Shown here: piece after piece, positions 1 through 13,800 of the stretch
How the letters are laid out: the number at the start of each line of letters is the position of its first letter
Position numbering within the stretch: position 1 is the stretch's first letter
Source: Trileptium ribeirensis
Lineage: Eukaryota; Nematoda; Enoplea; Enoplida; Thoracostomopsidae
Assembly (NCBI GenBank): GCA_030248225.1
Contig: JASANE010025003.1
Span: forward strand, 1 to 64,000
DNA length: 64,000 bases
Direction: 5' to 3'
Translations under genes and position numbers: made by a program
Notes under the pieces: generated by a model
Told to the model about the DNA's origin: nothing
Database searches by the model: none
Seen by the model: the letters and a program-made list of their open reading frames with translations, nothing else

Positions 1-500
1 GCGGGCTAGGCGAAGGGGTAAGGATGGGATGCAGCGCCTCATGATGATTTATGACTTTGGGGTGTCTGACTCCTAGGGTTAACTTAGTTCAACCATTTGG
101 TACATAAACAAGTTGTTTTACTCATAATTGCTAAAATTTTGCGGGCTAGGCGAAGGGTTAAGGATGGGAGGCAGCGCCTCATGAGGATTTATGATTTTGG
201 GGTGTCTGACTCCTAGGGTTAACTTAGTTCAACCATTTGGTACATAAACAAGTTGTTTTACTCATAATTGCTAAAATTTTGCGGGCTTGGCGAAGGGGTA
301 AGAATGGGATGCATCGCCTCATAAGGATTTATGACTTTGGGGTGTCTGACTCCTAGGGTTAACTTAGTTCAACCATTTGGTACATAAACAAGTTGTTTTA
401 CTCATAATTGCTAAAATTTTGCGGGCTAGGCGAAGGGGTAAGAATGGGATGCAGCGCCTCATGAGGATTTATGACTTTCGGGTGTCTGACCCCTAGGGTG
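1..500. repeat. 140-bp tandem array (left edge)
   Basis: A unit beginning gcgggctagg starts at 1, 141, 281 and 421, a period of exactly 140 bp. The units are almost identical, differing at a few bases. The array runs off the left edge and its last unit breaks down near 500, after the motif ctagggt. The unit has no open frame of note and resembles no family I know. The near-identity points to recent amplification or homogenisation, so this is a satellite or minisatellite of unknown role. Confidence 0.95.
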
Positions 501-1581
501 GCTGGGTGACCCATCACCCTCCTATGGACATTTACGTTACTAACTTATCTCATAGCTTGTAAGAAAACATTTAGTCACATTCATCAATTTTTACCGTATT
601 CAACATTTTCACAAGAAAACAAAATGCTAAAAATCTAGCTTATAAACACAATTAAAACATCCCTGGGAAACTAATAGGGCGTTGAAGAGATTTTACAAAC
701 TAATACTTGTGTTTCAAAAACCTATATATAATTATTCGACTTAGCTATTTAATCAAGTAACTGTTTGTGGCATCAGGCTGAAGCCGCTCAAATTCAATGA
801 TGTCCTTTGAAAACATCCACCACGAGGATTTACACATTGCGATGGATTCCACGGCTTCTTAGTTTGAAATATTATAATTTTAGCATTTCACAACAAAGGA
901 TGTATATTATTTGTAGCTTGAATACAAAAGTAGAAGCGCAAAATTTAGCCCAAATAAAGGTTCTAATTTTTGTCCTAAAATAAATTACACTCTCGCTGCT
1001 ATGGGCGAGACCGATGTCGCGTTACTAGCTGTGTAGCATCGTAGCGGTGCTGCTTTCAACATTCGAGAGAAATACTCTGTGTTAAGCAACACATTATGTC
1101 ACCCGTTAACAAAACATCAAATCATATTTAGGGCTGACAAAACCATTTTTGGATATGAAACATTTGTTTTTTGCAATATGTGCTTCTGCTGGAAGCTACA
1201 TCAAAAAATTGTGTTAAGTCAGTTATCAAGTTTATCAAAATTTCGGGTAATATTTATGAAAGTGTTCGTAATTATCGAAAAATAGTTACACGAATAGGAA
1301 TATTGAGTAATTAGGATTAGAGTTATGACATATCGGTAAACGTTAACACAAAAATAGGTTTTGGAAATTTCAAATAATTTCCTAAAACGCGGTGTTCAGT
1401 AAATAGTTATTGAAGTTTAAGAAAATAAGTTTTCTATAACGTTTTCTAAGACACACAACGTGAAAAAATGTAAGCAATGCTCCGAGTAATAAGTGCTTTA
1501 CGAGCCAATAATACTGATCATGAAACATGTGATCTTTAGAGGAATGCTATCGCAGCCTGTAATCGTTATCGTAGTTGGTGT
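501..1581. other. Noncoding stretch 3' of gene A
   Basis: AT-rich sequence downstream of the gene A stop codon. I see no credible exon, RNA gene or repeat. Part of it may be the 3' untranslated region of gene A, but I could not place a polyadenylation site. Confidence 0.5.
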
Positions 1582-1818
1582 TTATCGATTGTATGTCAAA
1601 TAGCCGTACGGTGTATATCCGGTCTGAGCGTAGCCACCTGCTGTAGCAGCATACTGAGACTGTGGTGGATATCCGGCGTAACCGTAAGTTCCATACTGAT
1701 ATGCAGCAGGCATCATTCCGGGTTGTTTGTCATAGTAACCGTTTGCTGGACTCATCATGTACGGCATTTGTGGACTCATAGCACCATGTTTCATCATCAT
1801 ATCCATTGCTTCTTCATT
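1582..1818 (-). CDS. Gene A exon 6: tyrosine-rich C-terminal tail
   Basis: Terminal coding exon of 78 codons plus stop, phase 0, with acceptor ACATCTGTAG|AATGAAG. It begins NEEAMDMMMKHG and continues with a low-complexity tail rich in Met, Pro, Gly and Tyr (for example YQYGTYGYAGYPPQ). Such tails often carry protein-protein interaction motifs, but no specific motif is claimed here. The stop codon is at 1584-1582. Confidence 0.8.
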   Translation of the reverse strand, partial: NEEAMDMMMKHGAMSPQMPYMMSPANGYYDKQPGMMPAAYQYGTYGYAGYPPQSQYAATAGGYAQTGYTPYGYLTYNR

Positions 1819-4800
1819 CTACAGATGTAATCAACACAAATGATAAAACGAATGCATTTAAATTATTTAAAACACTGTTACTATATAGTATTGAACAAAC
1901 TGTACGTTACTAGGCTTATTACCGTACAGTTAGGTGATATGTTCAAACGGTTAAAGCAGGTGTTTCCAAAATGCCTAGAAACACACTGTTACAGGCTAGA
2001 GAGTAATGTAGTAATGCCTTACCATTATATGACAATAAAATATGCGTGTTACAGCTTAAAAATGTTTCATAGGTACCCGAGGTCGTCGGCTCAGAGGGAG
2101 TAGATGGTTTCCAAAATTGCTGTAGAAACTCAATGTTACAGGCTAGAGAGTGATGTAATAATGCCTTACCATTATCTGACAATAAAAAATGCGTGTTACG
2201 GCTTATAAACGTGTATTTCATAGGTACCCGAGGTCGTCGGCTCAGGGGAGTAGATGGTCTCGGCAAGAAGTTAGCTAGGAGGTAACCAAAAATGCCCCAA
2301 CTTTGCCTTGAAATTTCTGTAATCTTTCTAAAATTTGCAGCAAACGTTCAAGGCGAGCAAACATGTTTTAGAGGAGATCTAAATAAGGCTTAGGGAGTCT
2401 CAGCCTTAGGACAGGGTAACCACCACTATTAGTAAGTACCTATGCCATATATATATTATTAATAAATAACTCATGCACAAAGAGCATAAGTACATGAATA
2501 GAATAGTCAGGCATGGATCCCTTTGTGTCACGAATGTGTTACACTGACCAAACTTACCGCTTCATAATACTGTGTGTTTGTTCCGAGAAATATGTTAAAA
2601 TGTCATATTTTTTCTGTCTTAATCGCACGGACATAGAAAAACTTAATTATGTTTCAAGGCGTTTTGGTTGCGAATTTATTGCAAGTTTCCACTGAAATTT
2701 ATCGAATTTGTAATATTCGAATGCTTTTTTTTACACGAGCACATAATTAATTGTTTTGAGCAACCAACCACGTATTATTATTCAGTTTTTGCTTTGTTAG
2801 AACGATTTTGTTTGATTGTTCTCAACTTAGATTTTCCAAATAATATGAAGGGAAACATATAATGAAAAAAACAACTGTGTCGATTAGATCTCGCTTGAAG
2901 ATGTACTATGTCGGTGTGTGTGTGTAAACATTATTACAATAGTTGCTCAATGTTTCGATAAACAGACGCAGTTCTATTAAAACTCTTAACCTGTCGCCAG
3001 ATTGTCACATCGTCTATTTTATCGACGATTACAATAATCGTCTAAATATAAATAGTGTAACTATAAATTTCCGAATTATAATATAATAATTTAATAATTT
3101 CTGCGTCAAAACTGTATTTTGGGGACAAAAGTTGTACTCGCTTCGATGATTGTAACGTTTTTGTTCGTTAGTGGTGAATCACTTTTTGATCGCCGGGCCA
3201 ATCCAACACTAACAAGGTTATCATCATTAATAATTTGTCCAAATACAATTAAATGCAAAAAAAACTGTATCGCAAACAGCAAACAACACCTATTATTTTT
3301 GTTAAAACAAATACAGATAGGCGACCTGATAGTGTCTTCGCAACGGTGAATATATTTGTTGCGCGCAGAAACATGCAATCTTTAACAGAAACAAGAGTAG
3401 GTTTTGTTAAAACACCTATTCGTTTAGTAGCCGATATTATTTTGTAACATTAGATACATACGTGGAGTGTTAAGTTGTAGTGAGATGCGGAAGAAAGAAT
3501 CGTGTATGCATGTACTGCAAACTTGCAAAACTTAGAATGACCGAAAAAAACGAATCCACATCACACACATTGGTGTAAATAAATTTTTGATAAAATTTCT
3601 TTGTAAAGTTTCCGCAATTGTAAATAGTATTGGATTGCTAAAAATATAATAACACTCCATCGTATACGTTAGGTGGGCAATTTTGGATTCGGGCTTAGCG
3701 ATAGGAGCTTGAAGACGAAAGGTTGTGGAGGGCAGCCGTCTGAAAAAGCTGGGCTGGAATCTTATTCGAACCCACGACCTGGAGCGTTTGAATTTGCAAG
3801 CAGACACTCTACCGACTGAGCTATACCTATCTGACTGCACTGCAGATACAAAGCCGCTATATTCGTCACGTATAAGTGTATCTAATGGCTATAAACAGTT
3901 GGAAATTGGTTATTAGAGAGATATTAGACTGATACAAAGAACCAATTCTTTTTATCTGTTAGACTAAAAGTGTACAGTAAAGTATAACGTGAGCGCCTAT
4001 AGTTCCATATATAATTGTTAAAACAAAAGATCACTTTTGCCGAGCGACATGTGTTAGCCCACCACTGGAAGCATAAAAATTGATGATGCTACAAGGCCAG
4101 TAGCGTCCCCAGCTGTAAAAAAGCGGAGGCGGGTGTCGAAAGTGGTGAGGGTAGGTCATTTACAGTCAGTTATTATAACCCTATCAGTTAATTTTTCACG
4201 TTAGTCAGTAAAAAGTGGAAGGGCACACCATATTCCCCTCTTGCGATGCCCATATGCATGGAATCATCCAATTGCAATCCTAAACCTAGCTTCCCTAATT
4301 GTCGTGATTTTAAGTGCAGATTTTCGATTAATAGCATCATTTTTTCGCAAATCACCTTACAAAATTGCAGTAGTCAGGGCGCGATTCATTATTGCGCAAA
4401 AATAATTATTCGTTCCTATTTAACGTATTGATTTGAACTTTTCTCAGCAACCGCTTGTCGTCGGTTGAGGACTTTAATATATTTAAATTTCATCATATAG
4501 TCAGTGATGTAACATTAGCTAGAATCATTATATAGACACTGTTGTTTTTATTTTGGTTTTCTTCAAGTTTAGATCATTGCACAAACATATATATGGAATG
4601 TTTGTAAATACAAAATGTTGAATGATTGTCAATACGCCCATGTTATATCGGTCAGGCCATGATGACCAAAACATGCCGCAGCAACATTTTCAGCTGACTG
4701 TGGTCGCAGCTGGATGTGTAATATCATTTGTGACAGCCGTCATGTTGTCACAATGTTTTCGGATTTTATCAAACTGTACATAGGATAGATGGACAATTAA

Positions 4801-7800
4801 ACAATTGCCCAACAGGAATTGGTTGAGCACTACACAGAAACTTCGATACGATGTGAGCATTCCATCCTAATACTGCCAAAAAGGCTGAAAGCTACAGTCT
4901 CAAATATTGCCTTGAAATCGCTAGACAAATGCGGTCATACACTTTCGGTACGAGAACACGATAACATTGCACTTCGACACTGCTAACTGCCTTATGTATA
5001 CTATGAAAAGTAACTTATGCTATGCCGTACCTTATGTAATATTTTGCATATCAAATCAATGGGATGCAGATAGCGTAATCGGAACGGTCATGTTAGGCTA
5101 GGGTTGAAAATTGTTTGGTTTCGGGTTAGTTGAGTTCGAACAAAGGTCCCTACTGTTTGGTTTAGGCTAACCGCACCGAATAATGAACTGTGGCATCAGC
5201 GTTAAAGCGGTATATATACGAAGCAGGGTCTTTTCTTTTAGACCCCAGCCCGAATTTGGTCAATTTTGAAGATACAGAGCTAATTTTCGTATCAATCAAT
5301 TCAGCTAGATGAGGCGGTTCAGAAAATACTCATTTTACCCACATCCCTGAAAAATTTTTTTGATCTTTTGAGGTCCCTTGGGAACCCAAAAATTTTTTGT
5401 TCGAAATATGGTCATGTTGGGTACGGTTCGATTCGGTATGATGAGAGAAATCTAATGATGTGTATTTTATTAAAATCTACGCCGCCGTTATAAAGTTATG
5501 AGGGACCCTGAGGGGCTACGTTATAACGTTAGAAAAAAGAACAGCTTAGAGCAGGGGGTTCCCGGGGGGGGGGGGCGGCAGCCCCCCTACTTAGGCTTAG
5601 GCTTAGTGTATGTCTCATATAAGGACCTTAGCTTAGGCTAAGACTACGGCTTAGTATATCGAGAACGGCACGGCCTGCATTTTATTTCCGCCTTTCAGGG
5701 TTACTTGGGCCCTCATAACCTTCTAACGGTGGCATAGATTTCAATAAAATGCACACCACTAGATTTATCTCATCAAACCGAGTGGAACGGCACCCAACAT
5801 GATCACATTCCGAACAAAAATTTTTGGGTTCCCAAGGGCATTGGGACCTCAAAAATCGAAGAAAAAACTTTTTCAGGGATATGGATAAAATGAGTATTTT
5901 CTGAACCGACTGAATCGATTGATTCCAAAATCAGCTCTGTATCTTCAAAATTGACTAAATTCGGGCTGGGGCCTAAAAGAAAAGACATCGAAGCAGTGGC
6001 ACCAGTAAATGATGTAGTTATTAAATTACAATCTATTGTTCTACATTCTATAATAGTACGAAACATCTAATAACAGAGACGATAACGTGCGCAATACATT
6101 AAACCTCAAGACGATTTGGGATATGACTGGTTGAATAGAATAGCTATAACAGTTATAATCTCCATACAATCTTGTATGGCCATAATAGCTGAGTTCACCA
6201 TAATGTGGTGCAGGTCCGACGTTCGTCGTGAAAACGGGGCAGTATTTGATAAAACACGGGATGAAAACCCACACACTGCCTTGGTACGTGTAATAATCCC
6301 AATTCTTTGATAGCCAATTATCGGATTGGGTTAAGGTCTTGTCGGGTCTAGTTGGTTTCATATTTTTTCAACCCTCTACGGCCTCTGGCAAGAGCTCGTC
6401 AGGAATAAATGTGAACAAATGCCAATTATTCCGATGAATTTACTAAAATAACTACTGAGAAAAACTAAAACAGGACCATTCGTGGGTTGCAAAGTATATG
6501 ATGTCTTAATGTAATTTTGGCACTAATAAAGGTATTAATTGAAATAATAATTCGGAATACAAACTAACCTTCATTGCACGGTAGGCGAGCAACATGAGAA
6601 TCGACGCGATGAGCACAAATCCAATACCAATCCACGAAACCATATACGACCAGCCGTAACTGAACTTGGTCATAAGTTTTAATACCTAAAACAGTGTAAT
6701 TGTGCTATATAAAAATCAACGGCAAAACAAAGTATTCGCTTTAATTGCGGTCACTCGAGTATATATCGGTGTTACCGTTCAGAGCCAGGGGATGCAATCG
6801 TTTAAGTTTTAATACCTAAAAACAGTGTAATTGTTGCTATATAAAAATCAACGGGAAAAATATTCGCTTAATTGCGGTCACTCGAGTATATCAGTGTTAC
6901 CGTTCAGAGCCAGGGGATGCAATCGTCTAAGTTTTAATACCTAAAAACAGTGTAACTGTTGCTATATAAAAAAACAACGGCAAAACAAAGTATTCGCTTT
7001 AATTGCGGTATATCAGTGTTAACCGTTCAGAGCCAGGGATGCAATGGTTCGGTAACTTTGCAATATCGCAATTTTGGAACTCCGTTTCCGCTTATTGAAT
7101 TAGAGCCGAATTTACCACGAAATCAGTTAATAATTTGTTATATTTTCGTAACAACAAAAAGTCTTTTGATGTATATGTAATACCTGAACTACTATGGAAA
7201 ATATTCCACTACGTACTCTGTTGTTCAGAAAACTTAATAATGATCAGCTGCACAATTCTGCGGTTTTTAACCATATCAGCGCTTGGAACACACTTGCAAA
7301 TGTAGACGACTTTTCCGTAATCTCTCAGGCTAATAGCCAAGAATCAAACTCTCCACGACTTTTACTCAATCTCCAAAATTTGTTAATAAGACACAATAAC
7401 CCAAAACTCAACAACCTTGAATGTCTAAGGCCACTGCTGTTGTTTTCATAATATAGTATCATTTGGCACGGTTTGCTATTTTATTATACAAGCAGTTAGT
7501 ATATTTTAAAACAAATCTAAGTGGTTCTCTGTTTGACGAGAATGTAGTGTATGAAAACAGCGTCTTAACCGTACTAACAAAACGTCCGTTTGACCATCAT
7601 CGCAGCGGTTGACAAGAAAGATTATCATAGAATCGTCCTATCTTTTTATTAACAAAAGCATGGTCATACTATGCCAAAGCGTAGTTTATTTTTCAAATTT
7701 CCAATAGAGTGTTCGGGACAATTTTTACGCTTCTATATGATTTTATGTGAATATATTGTAGCAAGAATTTTTCTAATTAAACTAAACAGTCTGGAAAACT

Positions 7801-10800
7801 AGTTCCGGAGCCTGTATCCCAATTGCAAAGTCAAAACATTTTTTCATCAACATAGTTCCGAGAAGACTTATCCCTAATGCACGAATTTACTCTGCGAAAT
7901 AAATAGTTACAATTAAGTTCTTAAGTATACTGTACAATACGTAACCGAAATGCATTGCTTAATGACGATACAACGGGCTGTAATTTTAAGGCCAGCTGTA
8001 GTTTTCACAAATGTACTCAGTTGCATAACCCGGCCGCCCACAATCTTGATAGAGTAATGTCCCATTGACCATAATAAAGGCCACAGGAGAATTCCATTTA
8101 TTTATGTTTGCATTAATTATTTTGTCGCAACTAAACTGCAATAAGTTTAAAATAATTTTGTACTAGATCGCACGCATTCTATACGAAAGTATTTGCCGAT
8201 CATAAATTTATAATCTGTTTTTCGCAACAAACTGTTTGATAGTGGCAATAATCGTACATTATTTGAGTTGGGACATTTATAATAATCAAAATGACTTACT
8301 TCCGGCCAGGATTTATAGAACGGATAAATTTCGATCACTTCTCGACTGAGGTAATCAACTCCGTGCCACACTGCCATTGACCCAGCCAAAAACAGCGCTA
8401 AAATAAGCCCAAACAGGTTTGAAGCTGGAACTATGAATAGGAAACAAAACCAGCAATTATATCATATCCAAAGAGATGAGTATTGGAGCGGACGCGTCAT
8501 ACTGAGTCCTTAAAATATTTAACATGTTTCAAAAACATCTTAACTTGTCCGTAATATGCTAACCCAGTTTACTATTTTTGGCCTTAAATATGTTGTGCTG
8601 AGCACTAACTTCCCTCAAATTTCACGAGCAGTAATTGTAGTAGTTTCTTGTCTTTACTTGTTTTTCCATAATCTGAATGTAAAACTAACCACCATGACGA
8701 TAGCCTGATTTGACCCGATATTATGATTTTGACTGTTCTGTATCACTGGATGATCCTTGTGTAGTTTAACAACGAAATTTCTAAAACTATATTCACAACG
8801 GAAAATGTGAGACAAAAGTAGTTCAAATGTTCTGAACTTGCATGGTCAATAGTGAGATTTTGAGGATTGTTTGCCAAATAAAGAATATACAGGTTTTGCC
8901 GGCTTTAAAAAATAACGGGACCTACATAAAATCAAGTATACGAACGCCAACCACGCAGAAAACTTGAACATGGTCCTATTTAATGGCGGATTCCAGACAC
9001 AAAAATGTATCAACACAAGAGTACATAAAAATATATGCACATCTCATATATATGCATTTAATAAATTTTGACACTCGTTTCAAGCATTTGTGCAAAGCCC
9101 GGAATCAAACACTGTTAATGTAAAGCCGTCAAACGCCGAACAACGAATCATAGTTTTAAGGTGTGAAAACGTATCAAAATTCTTAATCTGGCTTTTAAGT
9201 CATTGAATTGTCTTGAGGCCGTCATGATAAAAAATACAAATTCATTTGGTAGATACGCACAACTATGAGAAACGGGGTTTTAGATAGCAACGCCAAAAAC
9301 CTGATCTAATCTAAGGGATGAAAGCGGTACACAACAGTACGAAGTGGTGTACATAAACTAGTAATTCTATTGAGATTGCAGAACGTAGTGAAGCATAGGT
9401 ATACCTCCGCCTTTTACGTGCACAGCCAATCAGCTATCGATAACATACGTCGATACGCTATATGTGGCTATCACACAATACCTCAAAAGTTAGCATTACA
9501 AACTATTCCGAACAGGTCAAACTATTGCACAACTACAGCTAGAACACAACCACATACTTGCGAATAGCAAACAGATCCCAGTGCTAAGTATTAGGCCGGA
9601 ACTTCGACGCCAGCAACCCGCAACACCAATAAATAGGCAGAGAAACAAGATCGCAAGGCCAACAATATAGAAAGCCACTTGTGTTCGAAGCAAGTCTAAA
9701 AATATATTGTTTGTTTGTTTGTTTATTCGCCGAACATGGTACATTCACAGTAATGGAAACAAGCAACAAAACAAGTGTACACAAATGTTGGCGGGGCCGG
9801 GAAGGACCGATCATCCGGCCACCAAACCCCGACCCTTTAAGTAAGGTCGAAAATTATGCTGAGCGATACGATTTTTAAAAATAGTTAGATTGGGTGAATT
9901 CACGATATGGTCAGACAATGCGTTCCAAATTTTCGGGCATCTGTTAATGAAAAATTTTTTTCTACAGTTCAAGTTGGATCGCTGCTGAAAAATTTTCCAA
10001 CTGTGACCACGAGTGGTACTATCTGCCAAGACGTTGAAAAAGTGCTGAGATGGAATTTCTGTTAAGTTATGTAAAATTTTGTAGACATAGACCATATCAC
10101 GAATGATACGTCTCTCTTGTAAACATTGTAAGCTTAGCCTTTCCAAACGTTGAACGTAGGTTAGGTTACGCATTCCTGGAATCCGCTTAGTGAAACATCG
10201 TTGTACATTTTCAATTATGTCGATATCTGAAAGTAGATATGGCGATCAGACTTCAGGGCTACTCTCAAGCAATGGACGTATATATGTCGTGAACAAACGG
10301 AGGAGAAATGATGGATTTCTATTCTGAAAACAACGGAAAATTAAATTAAACGGTTTGTAAGCGGAAGCAGCAATGCTCACGCAGTGCGAATGGAATTTAA
10401 GTTCAGAATGAATCAAAATACCAAGATCTTTGACCAAATTTTTTAGTCCAATGGAACTCCGTTTATGCTGTAACCGAAATGAGGGTTATGACAACCCAAA
10501 TGAATAACACAGCATTTTTCTGGGGCAAGCTTCAATTGCATAGATGCAGCCCAATTAAAAACTCTATTGATATCTGATTGAAGCAAAGTCGGGTCTGCTG
10601 GCTCAGCGAAGCAAAGCCAAAATTTACAATCATCGGCGAAAATTTTAATTTTAGCATACCTGAGTACTAACTCAATGTCATTTATGTAGACAAGAAACAA
10701 AAGTGGTCCCAAAACACTACCCTGAGGAACTCCCGACAAAACTGGGCGTCGACTAGAATTTTCGCCGTTCAATGATACATACTGAGACCTTCCTGTAAGA

Positions 10801-13800
10801 TAACTTTTCATCCACGCGAGTAAATGGCCGCGTATTCCGATGGAGTATAGCTTATCCAAAAGCTTGTGGTGTGAGACGACATCGAAGGCCTTCGCGATGT
10901 CTGTATAAATTATATCGAACGATTTATGACTGTCTAGATACATAGTCCAGTCATTCATGCACAAAAGCAACTGCGACGTAGTTGAATGCCCAGCGAGGAA
11001 GCCATGTTGATTAGGAGAGATTATGTTATTCATTTGAAGAAATTTTCGAATTTTTTTGGCAATAATTGACTCCATAATTTTGCTGGTGGCACACAAAAGG
11101 CTGATAGGCCTGTAGTTTTTAACAGAGCTACTATCACCTTTTTTGAACACAGGGCTAATTTTAGACAACTTCCAAGACGAGGGCACAGTTTCAGTCAAGA
11201 ATGACTGTTCGAATATAAACGAAAGCGGTTCAGCAATCACTGGAGATAACTTTTTGAGAAAGAATTGAGGTATTTGGTCAAAACCACAACTATATTTGCT
11301 TTTTACCTCTTTTAGTTCACGCAACACTGTCTGGGGATCGAAGTCAACTTGAGATAAAGTAGGATAAGGGGGTATGACTTGGGCAGTGCTGCCAGCAAAT
11401 TGCGTAGCTGTGTCAGATACATACACAGAAGCGAAATAGTCATTGAAAGCTTCTGATTTTTCGTGATCAGAAGCCAAAATCAGATCATCTATTTTGAGAC
11501 ATGGAATATCGACTTTACATGACATTTTTGACCGTATGAAGCTCCAAAAACTACCTAAGCTATTTGCTTCTAGAATCGAATTTTCATAACGAAACACGTC
11601 TGAACGCCTATTTATCCGTGATACCTTACACGCATTGAGCCAATCATTCCGATTTTCAACAGACCGGTGCGCTTTGAATTTACAATGAAGCTTACGTTGC
11701 CTTTGAAATGACCTACGCGTGTGGCGTGACCAATTGATAACCGAAGTGGCACGTCGTGGGGCACTCCACGGCACGTAAGCGTCAATGCATTCATACAAAA
11801 TAGTATTGAACCTGTCGACCGAATTTTCTATATCAGAAATACAAGAAAAAATTTTAGGCCAATCTTGCCCCGACAAAATGTCAATGATGGCACCGTAATT
11901 CGCCTTACGGAAGTTACGTTTCCTTTGAGTATATTGAAGGCTCAGAAGGTGGAAAAAATTGATACACCCTGTCAATAAATAGTGGTTTGAATGACAAAAG
12001 GGAGCATGATGGCGAATAGAACTGATTATATTATGCTCGGATGACAGTATCAAATCAAGAATATTACCAAAATCGTTTGTAGGCTCAAGAACGTGCTGAT
12101 CTAACCCCAATTCTGAAACAACTTCGAAAAATTTTATCTCCGATGGTCGACAGTTGACCAAATCGTTATTCCAAGTCAAGTTAGGATAATTGAAGTCACC
12201 CAATATAAAACAATTGCTAAATGCATATCTTTCGATATGTGAACAAATTTCATCTGTTGAAAGAACCAAGTCAGCACTCGGTGTTCGATAGCACAATCCC
12301 AGACGCAGGTTAACTGGAAAACCATCGAATCATAAATTTCTATCCACATTGATTCGAAATAAATTGAACTTTCAATGTTAAGAATATTTAGCTTCAAAAA
12401 ATTAGGAATAAGAAACAACACACCCCCACCCTGCCCTCGACGCCAACTGTCATCGGCCCTGACAATATTGTGAGTAGTATTAGCAAACGAAATTATAGAA
12501 TCTGGTATGGAAAATCTAAACCACGTTTCAGTAATTGCAAAAATTGAGCGACGATATTCACACAAAAAATACTGCAAATCAACTAATTTGTTACCCAAAC
12601 TTTGAGAGTTAAAGAACACAAAATCCACAATTGAAAAATGCTCGGCAGAATTCAGTTTTTCGACTTGATTTTCACAATTTCATCGCCCCTGATCTTCAAA
12701 TCGGCTTCGCCTTTGTCGCGACGTGATTTCAGCTCATCGACCAATTTCTGGTGTAAATCCCGCTGCTTTTTCGTCCGATCTTCTCTCACGAAAGGCTTGA
12801 ATCTGCAGTTATTAAAGACAGCATCCTCTTTCATTTTCTTTGAAGCGTTAAACAGGAAATCTCTCCGCTCGTTGACATGCCGGTCGCGGAAACACACCTT
12901 TATAATCCGGCTCTTCACTTTTTCGGGATCCTTCCGGCCATCACGAAACACAGATTCTACCGAGGAAAATGGAATGTCCAGGTCGTCAAAATAGGACTGT
13001 ATCTTTGCAACATCGGCTTCTCTTTGTGCCTTTTCATTCCTTTCTTTCTCAGGCCACCCCACAATGACCAGGTTGTTGCGCTTTTCCCTGCGTTGCAACA
13101 GTTCGTTGATGACCTCCTCCGCAGTTGTATTAATACGCTAATGTAAGACATCGATTGCCGATGAATACGATTAGTTCCAATGTTGTGCAGCAAAAAAACA
13201 AGAAAATGACATTTGCAGTGCATGCAAATTTAGCTCTGCTGCAAGCCATAACTGAAATTTGACTCGAATAAAGGATACAATGTGAATAATAATGCTTGAC
13301 ATATATTGGTATTTCTGCTACACGATATTTGGTGTCATACATGTTTTGGCTCAAGGCAGAATTAACTGAACACGTTATAGGCTCTTTTGATTGCTGCAGT
13401 TAACGTATCCCGGACAGGTGACTGTTGCAGATCTAGTTTTCTTCCAAGGCTTTATCCTGATGTAAAAACAGCAAGCTTTTGTGCACTGACATTTGCAGTG
13501 TATTGCAAGTTTAGCTCTGCTGCAAGCTATAACTGAAATTTGACTCGAATAAAGGATACAATGTGAATAATAACGCTTGACATATATTGGTATTTCTGCT
13601 ACACGATATTTGGTGTCATACATGTTTCGGCTCAAGGCAGAATTAACTGAACACGTTATAGGCTCTTTTGATTGCTGCGGTTAACGTATCCCGGACAGGT
13701 GACTGTTGCAGATCTAGTTTTCTTCCAAGGCTTTGTCCTGCTGTAAAAACAGTAAGCTTTTGCGCACTGACATTTGCAGTGTATTGCAAGTTTAGCTCTG

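Larger units (their letters stand above)
9708..13139 (-). mobile_element. Jockey/CR1-like LINE, 3.4 kb, 5'-truncated, inside gene A intron 2
   Basis: Minus-strand non-LTR retrotransposon with the tail of ORF1 (12652-13139), ORF2 with endonuclease and reverse transcriptase (9811-12628), a short 3' untranslated region, and an AATAAA-ACAA repeat tail ending at about 9708. It is in the same orientation as gene A and stops 12 bp short of the exon 3 acceptor. ORF2 is damaged by two frameshifts and a nonsense codon, so the element is dead but fairly young. The 5' edge meets the 281-bp array, with a 60-bp gap. Confidence 0.9.

Noticed and set aside
3119..3447. Small frame with a hydrophobic N-terminus, possibly a secreted peptide
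   Set aside because: The apparent start is a TTG, overlapping frames exist on both strands, and no splice or family support exists.
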